From contig JAUJYZ010000684.1 in the NCBI GenBank assembly GCA_033675265.1, forward strand, positions 124,001 to 188,000: a stretch of DNA of 64,000 nucleotides. Reading direction: 5' to 3'. Position 1 is the stretch's first letter; each line of letters starts with the position of its first letter. Positions 42,901 through 55,700 of the stretch are shown in pieces. This stretch comes from Actinostola sp. cb2023. Its lineage: Eukaryota; Cnidaria; Anthozoa; Actiniaria; Actinostolidae. The notes under the pieces are model-generated. The model was given only the letters and a program-made list of their open reading frames with translations. It searched no databases and was not told where the DNA came from. The position numbers and the translations under genes were made by a program.

Positions 42901-43780
42901 CTAGTATACGTCGTTTTACCAGGCGAAAAGGCCAACTGCTCTGTACCTGACTGCGGAGTAGTCTTCAGAAAAGCAAAATATAAAATGGTTAGTCACGCCC
43001 AGTTCTTGTTTCTAATAATTAGAAACAAGACCAGAAAATCTGGGTGTGACCAACCCTCAGATGCCAGATTCAACTGCGACAAAATACTTTTATCACTGAG
43101 TAAAACATCGCAGTTTGTGTACTCGCCGGATTGTGGGAAGCGATGAACTTTCTTCCAGGCTATACTATAAATCATCAATGATTATACACTATACGTTCGT
43201 CAGAGATGCAAGACAAAATGAAAGGGTTTGGTTGAGAAAAGCGTTCAATTAATTATCAGAGACGAGAATATAGTGTCTCGTTGAATGGTTTGTTGTCTTA
43301 AGACCAGGTCACTGCAGGAGTACGTACTGCTACAGTATACAGGAGAAACTTATTACAATATTACATTCAACGGAAAATGGTACAAAGCAGATAGATTCTC
43401 GTTATGTAGAGGAAATATTTCAATTCGCTGCACGCGATGTGATTCCCGTATAAAACTGTTACGTTTTACGAGTTTGTGGGGTGACAGGTTCTCTGTCTTT
43501 ATGCGATTCTAGATGTCTTTCGCTCACTCCCAGCAGAGTTTCCTGTAGTTCGAGATACTCCCACTCAAACCAACACCTTATGACTCATTTCAGATTTAAA
43601 TTCCGTTTGATGTGATCTTTGGCGCCTTTTTGGAGTTGAAGCGGTTCTGGTTGAAGCGGTTCTGGTGCTGACGAGGAACGCCGTTTTAGATACATTGAGA
43701 TATTCAGATTTCTTTATAATTTAGATTGACCACACACCAACCAACCACTCAACAAATACAACCTGTGGTTATACAGAAAA
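36953..43780. other. Intergenic, few recognisable features
   Basis: There is no supportable gene. Two inverted copies of a CAGACGCGTGTGCACAACC / TTTGGCGCCAAAAT segment lie at about 38989-39035 and 41367-41413, and a palindrome lies at about 42988-43060. The rest is AT-rich with short random frames. Confidence 0.5.
42988..43060. repeat. Inverted repeat, about 30-bp arms
   Basis: GGTTAGTCACGCCCAG and TTCTTGTTTCTAATAATTAG face AGAAACAAGACC and CTGGGTGTGACCAACC. It is a small foldback element. Confidence 0.7.
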
Positions 43781-43904
43781 CGAAATATGGTCAGTATCAG
43801 ACATTCTTTTTCCCAGAGTGATTGTTTTTTTGATGTGTTTGCTTTGTTGTCTGACGTTTCACCCGGGCGTTTCACCTCTTCCGATTCGTCTTCTGTCAGT
43901 CTGT

Positions 43905-44312
43905 CTCTCTTAGATATCTGTCTGTATATTTCTGCGTATGTGCCCGTCTGTCTGTCTGTCAGTTTGTCTGTCTGTCTCGTCAGTCTGTCTGTCTCGTCAG
44001 TCTGTCTGTCTCGTCAGTCTGTCTGTCTCAGTTATCTGTCTGTTTCTGTTTCTGGGTCTGTCGCGTCTTGTCTGCCTGTCCGTGTCTGGCCATCTGTCTT
44101 GTCTATATGTATACGTGTATTTGTCTGTCTGACTGTCTGGTCTGGGTATGTCTTGTCTGTCTGTCTGTACTCGGTTATCTGTCTGTTTCTGGGTCTGTCG
44201 CGTCTTGTCTGCCTGTCCGTGTCTGGCAATCTGTCTTGTCTATATGTATACGTATATTTGTCTGTCTGTCTGTCTGGTCTGGGCATGTCTTGTCTGTCTG
44301 TCTGTACTCGGT
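43905..44312. repeat. CTGT/GTCTCGTCAG repeat with a 145-bp internal duplication
   Basis: CTGTCTGTCT-rich sequence. A block including GTTTCTGGGTCTGTCGCGTC, TTGTCTGCCTGTCCGTGTC and TGTATACGT is present twice (about 44041-44180 and 44184-44320). Confidence 0.88.
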
Positions 44313-44325
44313 TTCCTTGAAAAAT

Positions 44326-44392
44326 CCTGGTTTCCACTATCGACGCAAGCATAAACGCAAACACAAGAGGCCTTGTGTCACTGTGAAAACAG
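44326..44392. mobile_element. Solitary end of the 19091-19752 repeat family
   Basis: CTGGTTTCCACTATCGACGC, AAGCATAAACGCAAACACAAG and AGGCCTTGTGTCACTGTGAA are the reverse complement of the unit found at 19091-19752. No second end is seen nearby. Confidence 0.7.
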
Positions 44393-44427
44393 TACGTAAC
44401 CTATAATCACTGATAAAAACGCTTCAA

Positions 44428-45050
44428 ACCTTGGAAATTCATTGGGAATTCATTGGAAACTCGTTGGAAATTCATCGGGAAATTCATCGGGAAATTCATT
44501 GGAAATTCATCGGGAAATTCGTTGGAAATTCGTTGGGAATTCATTGGAAATTCGTTGGAAATTCGTTGGAAATTCATTGGAAATTCGTTGGATATTCGTT
44601 GGAAACTCATTGGAAATTCGTTGGAAATTCATTGGAAAATCATTGGAAATTCATCGGGAAATTCGTTGGAAATTCATTGGAAATTCGTTGGAAATTCGTT
44701 GGAAATTCATTGGAAATTCGTTGGAAATTCATTGGAAATTCATTGGACATTCATTGGAAATTCATAATTCATTAGAAATTCGTTGGAAATTCGTTGGAAA
44801 TTCATTGGAAATTCATTGGAAATTCATCGGGAAATTCGTTGGAAATTCATTGGAAATTCATTGGAAATTCGTTGGAAATTCATTGGAAATTCATTGGAAA
44901 TTCATTGGAAATTCATTGGAAATTCGTTGGAAATTCATTGGAAATTCGTTGGAAATTCATTGGAAATTCGTTGGAAATTCAATTTTCAATGAATTTCCAA
45001 TAAATTTCCAACGAATTCCCAATAAATTTCCAACGAATTTCCAAAGTTTT
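44428..45050. repeat. 11-bp GGAAATTC(A/G)TT array, over 50 copies, with inverted tail
   Basis: Units GGAAATTCATT and GGAAATTCGTT, with occasional CGGGAAATTCATC, run to about 44980. There the orientation flips to AATTTCCAA(T/C)(A/G)AATTTCC until about 45045, giving a possible hairpin. As 11 is not divisible by three, all frames read through. Confidence 0.93.
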
Positions 45051-46705
45051 GGACATTTCCACCTGGACGTTACTTTATTTGGAAAAGAGCTGTGTTCTAA
45101 ACAAGAAATGTACTGATACCTTTGTGTTGTTATATATTCCTACATTAATTAGTTCATGGTAATACCTTAATTTGCCTATAATTACTTGTTTATGCCATTT
45201 TTATTGTTCATACATAATAATTACTAGTGTTTTAAGAGACGAGACGCTTGATTTATAGTCGTTTAATTTAAAGACAAAAAGTACTCTGGATTCTTTCTGT
45301 CTGACAGGACCGATTCCTTCGCTTCGTTCCATAAAAGCTGCTGTTCGATGTTCTTGTTGTTCAAACCCATGCGCAATGAGTTATAATATCCAATTACCAT
45401 GCATTTATTTAATCTATATTCGTTACTGCCTTCTTTTTATCCATTTTCGACTGGGGTTTTCGCTATGGCTCACATGTGTTGCCCGTCGACAATTTGTCGA
45501 GAAAAATCCCCATTTGCTTGCCACATTTGTATTTCATGACAGTCCTAGTAGATGGAAAAACCGCGACGGCCAGTGAAACCCTCAGAAGAGATCCCTTTGG
45601 AATGCGATTATGAATAAAGAAATCAGTTAAATATAATGTTGAAGATACAAAATTGTTGTCAAGAAATAAGTTGTTCCTTTTTGAGCGTTTTTCCAAAAAG
45701 ATGTTTCAAAAAGTTTATGCTTATTGGTTCTAGATTTCAGTTTCTCGTTATTGACTAAACCGGCGCGCCAAATTTAACCACTGCCATTCATCTCAAATAC
45801 GTCAGTTCAACATAGGGTTGGTAGTTTGGTCGATCTAATTACTGTTAATTTGTGGGCTGAATGTCTAAAGCGAAACATTGCCATGTCACTTTTATGTGTT
45901 TCGCCTTCTGTTCACCGAGACTTGTGGAGAACCAAGTCCAACTGAGGCTGCATTGTATTCGCACCGTGTGTGTGGGTCTGGGTTTATTGTAATCAAACTT
46001 GGTTGTTAACCTAAACCTTTCATATACATTGAAGTCTACGCATTACCGAAGCACAGCGCTGTAAATTAAGGTGACTGAAGGCCTACCAGAAGGCCGCCAA
46101 GTTTCCAAACGTGATAGAGCGCAGGGGTCTGGGGTTTAGAAACTTCGAGAGACCCTTATGCAAAACTGTGGTTTTGGGTGAGTTGAGTTCACTGTCACTA
46201 GGTGAATATGATGTAGTTTCAATGTTCTGCTTCAGTGACTAGCTAAGGGCTTTCCCTGCATAGTTGCTATTGTTCGTTGTGTCGTTAGCGAGCATACCAA
46301 GGTAATTACATTGTAAGCGAAATCCGTGCTCGGCCGCAGCTCGTGATTCGTGTTGTGTTGTAGCCAGTTGATGACAGTTCGTGGGCCGTGGTGCACTACA
46401 GTGTTTATAGACGTAATCCCAAACAAATCCAAGTTCAATCGCACGAATTCAGACCATTTTAAAGGCCCAGTTATGGGTTTGTAGTTTGTTGGACGTGACT
46501 TAGCGTAAGTGGGGTTTTATGGCTTTTTATTTTTCCTATATTTGACTAAACATTGTTATTGTAAACCGCGTCAAGCGGTTAGTACCCTACGAAAATATTG
46601 TTACGCAAATTGCTGCGAAACGATCACTAGTATTCCCTGTTGGTGTTCCCTCTACTCAAAGTGCTACTTCTAAAACTCTTTTCTTGTATTATGATTTGCA
46701 GCGAC
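45051..46705. other. Region upstream of gene B
   Basis: It holds no recognisable gene or repeat. It should contain the promoter and 5' UTR of gene B, but no TATA box or other motif could be assigned with confidence. Confidence 0.45.
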
Positions 46706-46768
46706 ATGAAGTTTCTTACAAGCTGTTTCTTTCTGTTCAAGATATTCGTGTGTGTAACGTCATTTCAG
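46706..46768 (+). CDS. Gene B exon 1: signal peptide
   Basis: ATG at 46706 opens 21 codons, [17 protein letters not shown] then TSFQ, a short basic start plus hydrophobic core typical of a signal peptide. It ends in a strong CAG|GTGAGT donor in phase 0. The TSP1 exon at 55177 begins in phase 0, lacks its own start, and no better upstream exon was seen. The 8.4-kb link is inferred from phase and order only. Confidence 0.68.
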
Positions 46769-49700
46769 GTGAGTAATAGAAAACTATCACAATTTGAAAG
46801 TCAAATTCACAGTACGCACTCCACGTATACCCTATAAAGCACACCCCGAACGAGGTGATAATTAATCTAGTCTTGCTGTATATAGTGTTAAGGAGAGCTT
46901 AATAAGTACTTTAGCACCGGGCTCGGAACTCGTAGTTGAGTGTGATTTGCTGTTTGAGGTGTTGTAATCTTATTTCAAGGTGAAAATACTGCTGTTAATC
47001 AATTGGTGTAGAGGTACAATAATCTCTCCGTTGCTTCTTTCTATTATCTACTCGTCGGAGCTCTAAAAGTTGCTCAGGCTTTAAAACATGTATTTTGGGC
47101 GGCGATTTGAGGTGGTTATATGACAACAAATAATGACAGTGAATGTGTAATAATATCGAGCAACATCGGCTCCTATGTTTTCTCACTTGGCCGGTCAGTT
47201 AATTTGTTCTAAGTGAAGAGATTAATGAAAAGAGTATATAGAATAGGGGGTAGAGACGGTAGACCAAAGCAGAGTTGGACAGAGCATCGTACGTAGAGAT
47301 TAATTACGATCTAGCAATTGAGTACCGTATATAGTAAACAAAAGCAGAAATGTCTTAAGATATCTATCTTTATAGAACGGAATGTCTTACTTTAGTTTAA
47401 TATTTCTACGTAATGGATTGATGAAATCGTTTATTGATAGCGTTCAAGATTACAAATATATTCGAGTTCTTAAGTAATACAGAGTGCAATCATGTAAATT
47501 AATTAACAGATACAACAGACTTGAATAAAATCATGAGTTGCAGTTCGCTTGTTTTGGTCTTTGTGGCGGAAATGTACGACCAGTGACCTATAGCTTTATT
47601 TGTTCTTCGCACTTCTACAACTCTAAAAGTACAAACTTACACAAAAAGCCAATAAAATGCTAATGTCAACATGATTGACAAGTTTGATGGTAATAATTTG
47701 GCAGCGAACCTTTGATTACGTAGAGTTTTTCTGTGAGCGACGTAATGTCATCATAAAACTTGCTCGCCTTTTAGACTTAGTAAAGGCTCTTTTAACAGTT
47801 GACGTGACATGAAGGGACATTGGATAGATCGTTGAGTATTCGCTAAGGCTGCGAGTGGTCAGAGTGGGCGGCATGTGTATTCTTTACAGTGAAACTATTT
47901 GTTCTCTATTCTTGGAGTCTAAGTTATTTCCTTTCCAATTACGCAAAATAAATCAATTCACATCGTCAACTTTCAGATTCGAAAAATCACCATGCGTAGC
48001 AATGGCAAACCGGCTCAACGTTCGTCGAGCGAATTTGAAGCCGGTCGCTTACAAAAAGTTTCTATAGCTAATCCATAGACGGGGATCACTTTAGAGAGGT
48101 TCAAGTCTTTATATACTGTGAAACCTTATTGAAAGTATCCAATCGCATGATGTGAATTGGGCACTTGCAGTACTTGAATGTGCTACTCTCCGGGGGGTAG
48201 AAATAGACCTCTAACTCATGAGCCCGTTGCACGATCTTTGACGTACGAGAGGACTGCACACCTCGACCTTGAGGGCTTTTGCGCCTCCCTCGTATAATTA
48301 AGAACTCATACTAATTTGATATTAATTAGAGTTAATCATTTTTTTCTTTCAACAAAGAGTAGATTTGACTTGATCAAGGGATTGAGCGCGCGCTCTTAAC
48401 TACAAACGCCATTGCAGCCGTTTATTAATGCTACATTAACTAGTAGTTATTTGTTTTTGTCTTGTATGATGGAGGTTTTAGTCGCACACATCGCCAGGGG
48501 TTCGGCGAAAACAGCAGGAATTCATATGCTTTGAGTTTCTTTTGCGGCACGCATCCCTATTTCATCATCAATTCTACCGGAACCGATCGGCATTAAACCT
48601 TTGTCTTTCTCTTGTTCATCTTATGTAAAAAATCTTTCTTTTCAATGGATTTTCATAGCGATAAAATTATCTAATATTTTGTCACTGGTATTCAGTGCAA
48701 GAGGGCCCGAGTACTTGTCAAGGAATGCACCTTGCCTGTATAGACTTAGAGTCGTCTCTAAGTCTCGACCAGTTGTCGTAGAATAATGGAATTCGTTCAA
48801 CTCTGTCAACTACAACCATGACAAAGCCTTTCAAGTGCTCAAGCACTAAAACTGCACAACTACAATATCTATTTTTATACAATTTTTAATATCAATTATA
48901 TTCGAGGGATTTTCGAACCAAGACGTTCGACGCCAGTCTAGTGTAAGGTGCCTCATTTATCATTGCATCAGCACATTTATACAATAAGTCTTTTGTACAT
49001 TTATTAAGGGTTATAATCAACCACCATTGAGACACATACATGTATATTATATATATGCATAGTACAGCAATATGCAGAAATTCTGATCCTTTTGACTAAA
49101 ATACACATATATCAAATACCTACTTAAGATCATCAGATAGCTTCCCTGATATTTTTTTCATAAAGCCTCGCTGGCAGAAACTAGTTTGCGAACGTTTGCG
49201 AGCAGGATTTCAAGGGAATATATACATCGAGCTCTAGCAGCTACACTCGTAGTCTAATCCTCATTTGACGATGATATGTGTGCGCATTTTGTAGCTACAT
49301 TTTTATGCATGCCAGCACGCACAAGCCACTGCGCACTGAGATCTCAGCTGATGATATTTAATTCTTGTTGCTTGTAATTGAGAAACTTGTGGAATTGAAC
49401 TGCGGATTTATAGTTGCATGGTGCAAGAGACGTCGCAGACGTCGCAGACTTCGCATAGCTTGTATGCTGTACTGTGTCGATTAATTGTTTTATTGGCTAC
49501 AGCGTTATAAACTATAAGAAAGATTCTTTCGTTCAGCTTGTTGATTTAACTGCTTCGTTATCGTCTCAATCAAGCCTTAATTCCTTGTACTGTCATTAAA
49601 TACTGCGCCTCTCAATCTTATCGATCGCAAGGCATCAATTACGTGTAGATAGCTGATACTACTCACTACAACTAAACCTAACGCCAATGATATCCTCTCG

Positions 49701-52700
49701 TGATAGAATTTGATTTATGACGCGATAACATATCAAAACCTTCTCGAAGTTAACTCTCCCGACTCCAAGATCATCTCCGACCTTGCCACACAAAATTTAA
49801 TTAACAAAACAATTCCCAAGTCATTTAAGTGAGATTCTGAATCTATTGTAGTACATTATCTTTTGACATCAAGTTCGATGGCCTGAGAGATTGTCATAAA
49901 TCAATGTGGATTGATTGATTGAATCCAAAGACTATCAGATAAGCATCCGGACCCTAGCACGCTGTGCGCGCGCACTACCCAGGCGTGACGGAACACTCAA
50001 GGCTTGCCTGTATTCACATCCATCGGTTTCCTTACCACGTCTGAAAGACTATTTAGCTGAAGGGCTCATTGTCTTTGCTAGATAACAATTTCTGAAGCTT
50101 TGCTGTTAATTTAGGAATGGTGCTGAAGCCGGATATGTAGCAGGCTGTTCAGTTTTGTCATTACACGACAGGTCATCGTTCCCGATGGCTGAATTTAATC
50201 CCACTAATCAACTTCAAATCTTAAACATTTGATTTGCGCAAACAGTTCTGACCTTTGTTTTTACCGTACGCAACGACATTACCTTGTTCTTACATCTTAG
50301 TTATAGAATTCTTTGGATTTTTTGGGGACGGTTTCGTCTCTTCAATTCTGTTTCCATGGCAACGAAATACGGTTTATGAAAACCTTAATTTTTCATAAAC
50401 AATCATCAAACATTTCAAATGGATGTTTTACCTTTTTCTAAAAAGTATTTTAAGAAAACAAAAACAAATCCTTTAATTAAAATTGAAGGAATATTGATAG
50501 CTTAGGTTGCTCTTTTAGTATAATGCGCATTTGAAAATGTATATTGATATTTGCGCAATATCAATAAATTATTAAATTATTATTATTATTATTTCTCTCC
50601 CTTGCTTTTACCCCGGGTACTCTGGTTTTCCTTCCTCAGTAAAACGAACTTGTGAGAATGTAGTAAGATTGAAGTGTGAGAGTCCTGATGTCCCCACTAG
50701 TGATAGTGAGATGAGTGTTGGGTGTATAGAATATGGAATGTAGTAAGAAGTGAGCGTGAGAGTCATGTCTCCACTAGTGAGATGAGTGTTGGGTGTTCAG
50801 AATATAGAATGTAGTAAGAAGTGAGTGAGAGTCATGTCCCCACTAGTGAGATGAGTGTTGGGTGTTCAGAATATAGAATGTAGTAAGAAGTGAGTGTGAG
50901 AGTAATGTCCCCACTAGTGAGATGAGTGTTGGGTGTTCAGAATATAGAATGTAGTAAGAAGTGAGTGTGAGAGTCATGTCCCCACTAGTGAGATGAGTGT
51001 TGGGTGTACAGAATATAGAATGTAGTAAGAAGTGAGTGTGAGAGTCATGTCCCCACTAGTGAGATGAGTGTTGTGTGTATAGAATATGGAATGTAGTAAG
51101 AAGTGAGTGTGAGAGTAGTGTCCCCACTAGTGAGATAAGTGTTGTGTGTATAGAATATAGAATGTAGTAAGAAGTGAGTGTGAGAGTCATGTCCACACTA
51201 GTGAGATGAGTGTTGTGTGTATAGAATATGGAATGTAGTAAGAAGTGAGCGTGAGAGTCATGTCCCCACTAGTGAGATGAGTGTTGGGTGTATAGAATAT
51301 GGAATGTAGTAAGAAGTGAGTGTGAGAGTCATGTCCCCACTAGTGAGATCAGATGAGTGTTGTGTGTATAGAATATGGAATGTAGTAAGAAGTGAGTGTG
51401 AGAGTGGTGTCCCACTAGTGAGATGAGTGTTGGGTGTATAGAATATGGAATGTAGTAAGAAGTGAGTGTGAGAGTCATGTCCCCACTAGTGAGACGAGTG
51501 TTGGGTGTATAGAGTATAGAATGTAGTCAGAAAGAAGTGAGTGTGAGAGTCATGTCCCCACTAGTGAGACAAGTGTTGGGTGTATATGGAATGCAGTAAG
51601 AAGTGAGTGTGAGAGTCGTGTCTCCACTAGTGAGATGAGTGTGGGGTGATGATGATGGTAATGATGACGGTAGTCAGTGGTGATGGTGGTGCTGGTGATG
51701 ATGATGATGATGGTAATGATGATGGTAGTCGGTGGTCAGTGGTGATGGTAAGTTATTAATAAACGTACAATCGATTACAAATAGCACTGATATAAATAGC
51801 ATTGATAGTTTATATTATATATTAGATGGGCCTAGATGAAAATTACTTTGTAATTCTAGTTTCCCCAATAAAGTGTTATTTATTGATACCATATCTAAGA
51901 GCATGATACCATTCACTTCACTACAGCAACTCGAAATTCGTCTAAGTGAAATGCGTTGACTTACAGTATCCACAAACACGTGCATTAATTAGTACATTAA
52001 TTAGTACATTAATTAGTGCATTAATTAGTACGTTAATTAGTACATTAATTAGTACATTAATTAGTACATTAATTAGTACATTAATTAGTACATTAATTAG
52101 TACATTAATTAGTACATTAATTAGTACATTAATTAGTACATTAATTAGTACATTAATTAGTACATTAATTAGTACATTAATTAGTACGTTAATTAGTACA
52201 TTAATTAGTACATTAATTAGTACATTAATTAGTACATTAATTAGTACATTAATTAGTACATTAATTAGTACAGTACATTAGTCAAGCGCCGAGTCGATTA
52301 TGTTTCCTACATTTGCCATCAACTAGCTAATTAGATCAACGTTAAGTATATTGGACTTGACTAATACAAGTAGATCAGCCATATAAGGTGCTGCTATTTT
52401 GAGAACCAAATCTCCAATTGCGCAAACCACTGTCGATTTTAAAACAATCTTGATGGACGAGAAAAGCCTTGTACCTGGCCCTGGACCGAAAAAAAGATGG
52501 CCGCTGTTGAGCTGCGTCTTTCGCGGTAATTCAGCCGCCGGCTGCACGAGAAGGATCATTAGCCCCGCAAATTATTATTATTAATTTTAATTAGTCAAAC
52601 TAACGCAGAATTGAATAAGTGATCAATGCCGGTTCCACCAAATGGCTGGATGTAATGTATCTGATGTGTAAATCTATCTACGTCCCCAGTTACGTTATTG

Positions 52701-55700
52701 TAACCTAGGAGTAGACCGGGTATTCTGTTACAGAAGGGCGTCGCTTCAGGCATACATGGTTCGTTCATGCACATGCTTCATGCTGTAGATAGGAACAGTC
52801 CCAGGCATTGCTGGCTCAGCGAAACAAAACCTTGTAGATTATTAAAACTTGATAAATTATAGATAAGAACCATGGAAGTCTTTACCGATCGCGACTACTT
52901 TGTGCCGTTATGGACTGTTGGGTCGCGCGTCGGATGCGCAGTCGATTGAAAATCAATCTAGGAATGTATGATTATGTGTTGTTATGTCTCGAAAAGAGGG
53001 AAATATTTAGTTGTTCTATTAATGTGATTGTCTCCGGTTATCATATCAAATGTTTTAAATGTTCTAAATATTATTTATTTGATCGCGGTAAAGATATTTA
53101 TTTGCATTGATTATAGTGATTGTTCTGAGACCATGCGGGAAGCACTACCCCAGGGCTGTATTGGCTAGCCTTGGTGCATGACAACCTTGGAATAAGACTG
53201 ATATTTTAATTTAGTAGATAACTGAAACATGGGGCTTGGTGTAAAGCTGATTTTCATTATTTTCTTTCGCCCTTCTTTTCCTCCCATCTGACAGTATATT
53301 CTCTCTCTTTTTTTCTTCTTCTCGAAACCAGCTCTCTAATCCTTTTTGTCCTTCACTTCGCCTTCAGTGTTTTTTTCTTTCCCCCACAATAATTATTTCA
53401 CTGACAGTTACCTTTCCGTTTGTGTTCATTTGACCATAATTCCTTGCGCACACTATATCTCGTGGAAATTTTAGAACAGAGAGTTTTGTAAACGTCAGAC
53501 TGAGTTGCAAACGTGAAGCTGTTACCTGCTCTGTTATGTGAACGTGTCAGGAGCAGACTCGTACCCAGTCGCTTCTCTTACTCGGGATGTGGGTGCGCGG
53601 TGTGTAGTGGGAAGGGAGAAAGAAAAACGCGAAGTCGTTAATTTTTCTCCCTCCTTCCCGTGCGCCTTTGCGCCCCTCCTTCCCAAGCGCCTTTGCGCGC
53701 TTTCCGGTCCAGTTTTGCGCTTTCCGGTCCGGTTACTTCCCAGTTTCCACGGTAAGTAACGACCGGGTACGAGTCTGTGTCAGAAGGTTTGTAGAACTGA
53801 TGCTCCATTTACACTGAAGCTTAAACATGTTTTAAAGTGGTTTAACTATACAGTTTAGAACATTATCTACAGAACGGCGCTGCAGAACCTTTGGTGCAAA
53901 ACTTTAAAGTGCATATCAAGGTTATTTGTTTATTTTGAAAATCGATTACATATGAAGTGAATAGTGGGATGGTCCAGTATTTTGTGATTTGAGCTTCGCA
54001 TTTGCGATTATAAAGGTTTGAAATCGTGATATGCTAATTCGGTGACGTCAACGCAGGCATCATTTATTATACAAAAGCGCCCCTTTGCAAATTACTGACA
54101 TTTTTAAACTGGCAAAAAGTTATTCTACAACTTATATAAATGATGTTTGTGTTATTCTCTTCTAGAATACTGGAGAGAGCACTGTGAATACCGAAAGGCA
54201 TTCGGGTAAAACGGTATCTGCCGTAAGGCGTCGCAAACGTAGTTAAAGTAGAGCTCTCGTCGTCCAAAGGAATCTGCCAAAATCCTGATCTGGCGTCTAA
54301 GGTTGAGAAGAATTTTGCTCCACTTAGCCTTGTTGTTATCTCTTCTATCGTGGGAAGATGATAGTGCTCACGCTTGATTGCCTTATTCAATGTGTTATTC
54401 TCTTCTAGAATACTGGAGAGAGCACTAAGAAACGTGTGTCGTCAACAACGTCTTCTTTAATCTCCGATTACTAATCACATACAATGAGTATTATACCAAG
54501 TGTCACTCATAATATTCATAAGCAATATATTACAATGTTAAACTTTTTTTTCTATTTTAGAAAAGAGTGCTACTTGAAAAAATTAAAATACTAAGGTTAC
54601 GGCAAATGCCTGCGTTGACGTCACCTAATTAGCATATCACGATTTCAAACCTTCATAACTCTGTACTCGCAAATGCGAAGCTCAAATCACATAATACTGA
54701 AACATCCCACTATTCACTTTATATGTAATCGATTTTCAAAAGAAACGAATTACCCTGATATGCACTTTAAGTAAACTGTCCTTTATCTTATACACAGCCT
54801 ATAAATGACGTTGTAATGACGCCTATATACACATTGTATCCTGAAGGTGAGCGCGTATTAAACTGCTCCAAAACTCGGTTTCTTTCATGACAAATGTACA
54901 GGTTGATGAGACAGATTTATTGATACAAATTCCAGATAGTTTGACTTTGTTCAAATAAGATGCGAAGAATTAAAAAAAAACAGTTTAACTAAACATGTTT
55001 AGGTGTGAATGAGGGACAAGTGGTAATGGTTAAGTTCGCGAAGGATTGTGGGTACCATGTACATTCGTTCTTCACATCAGTTCTCTCCATGCACCGTTTT
55101 CCCTCGCACCCCTCGCCTCTTCAATCGTTTATTTATTACCATCCTCTATAATTTCTTCGTTCATCTTGTATTACAGTGGAGAGGGTTTGGAGGAGGTCGA
55201 TGGACGCAATGGAATGAATGGACACCGTGTAGTAGAACATGTGGCGGGGGAACTACAACACGTAGACGGACGTGTGAGGATCCTGTCAGGTATGTGATGC
55301 ATTATATTTGGGCTTCCTGTGGTAAGGTTAGAGCCGAGGGGAACTGGGATGAGAATACCAGCGCGGGGAGTCTGTATGTGGGCTTCCTGTGGTACGAGTA
55401 GAGCCGAGAGGAACTGGAGATGAGAATACCTGCGCAGGAAGCTGCGAGCTTACAATTACGTTGTTTTGCGGTCGCCAACATATTTATTCTCGAGCTCTGT
55501 TTATGTTATTGGCAAAACAAAAACCGGGTAAATGGCAGGGATTACCTACAGAGTAAAGCTGTAAAGGATCTGGTAGCCTGAGCCGAGGTCTCGCTATATC
55601 ACACGATTACACGCGCGTTACTTGTTATCGTCCATCTACCGTTGGGCTCCCTGTGCTTTCACAAAAGCAAAGGAATCCCATAGACAGTCCTACGAACGCA

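Larger units (their letters stand above)
46769..55176 (+). other. 8.4-kb first intron of gene B (proposed)
   Basis: It contains the 71-bp minisatellite (50655-51640), a GATGATGG tract (51640-51750), the 12-bp TTAATTAG array (51985-52280), a 229-bp MITE (53551-53779) and the foldback element with a reverse-transcriptase fragment (53904-54770). 46800-50640 and 52290-53540 show nothing recognisable. Confidence 0.55.

Noticed and set aside
50353..50366. X-box-like GTTTCCATGGCAAC
   Set aside because: It lies in a gene B intron with no nearby start codon or ciliary gene; one mismatch to the RFX palindrome is expected by chance at this scale. Similar CATGGCAACG words at 7155 and 8048 are coding.
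54067..54390. Reverse-transcriptase ORF as a functional retrotransposon gene
   Set aside because: Only the first RT segments are present, the catalytic YxDD box is missing, and the tail is a duplicated non-homologous sequence.
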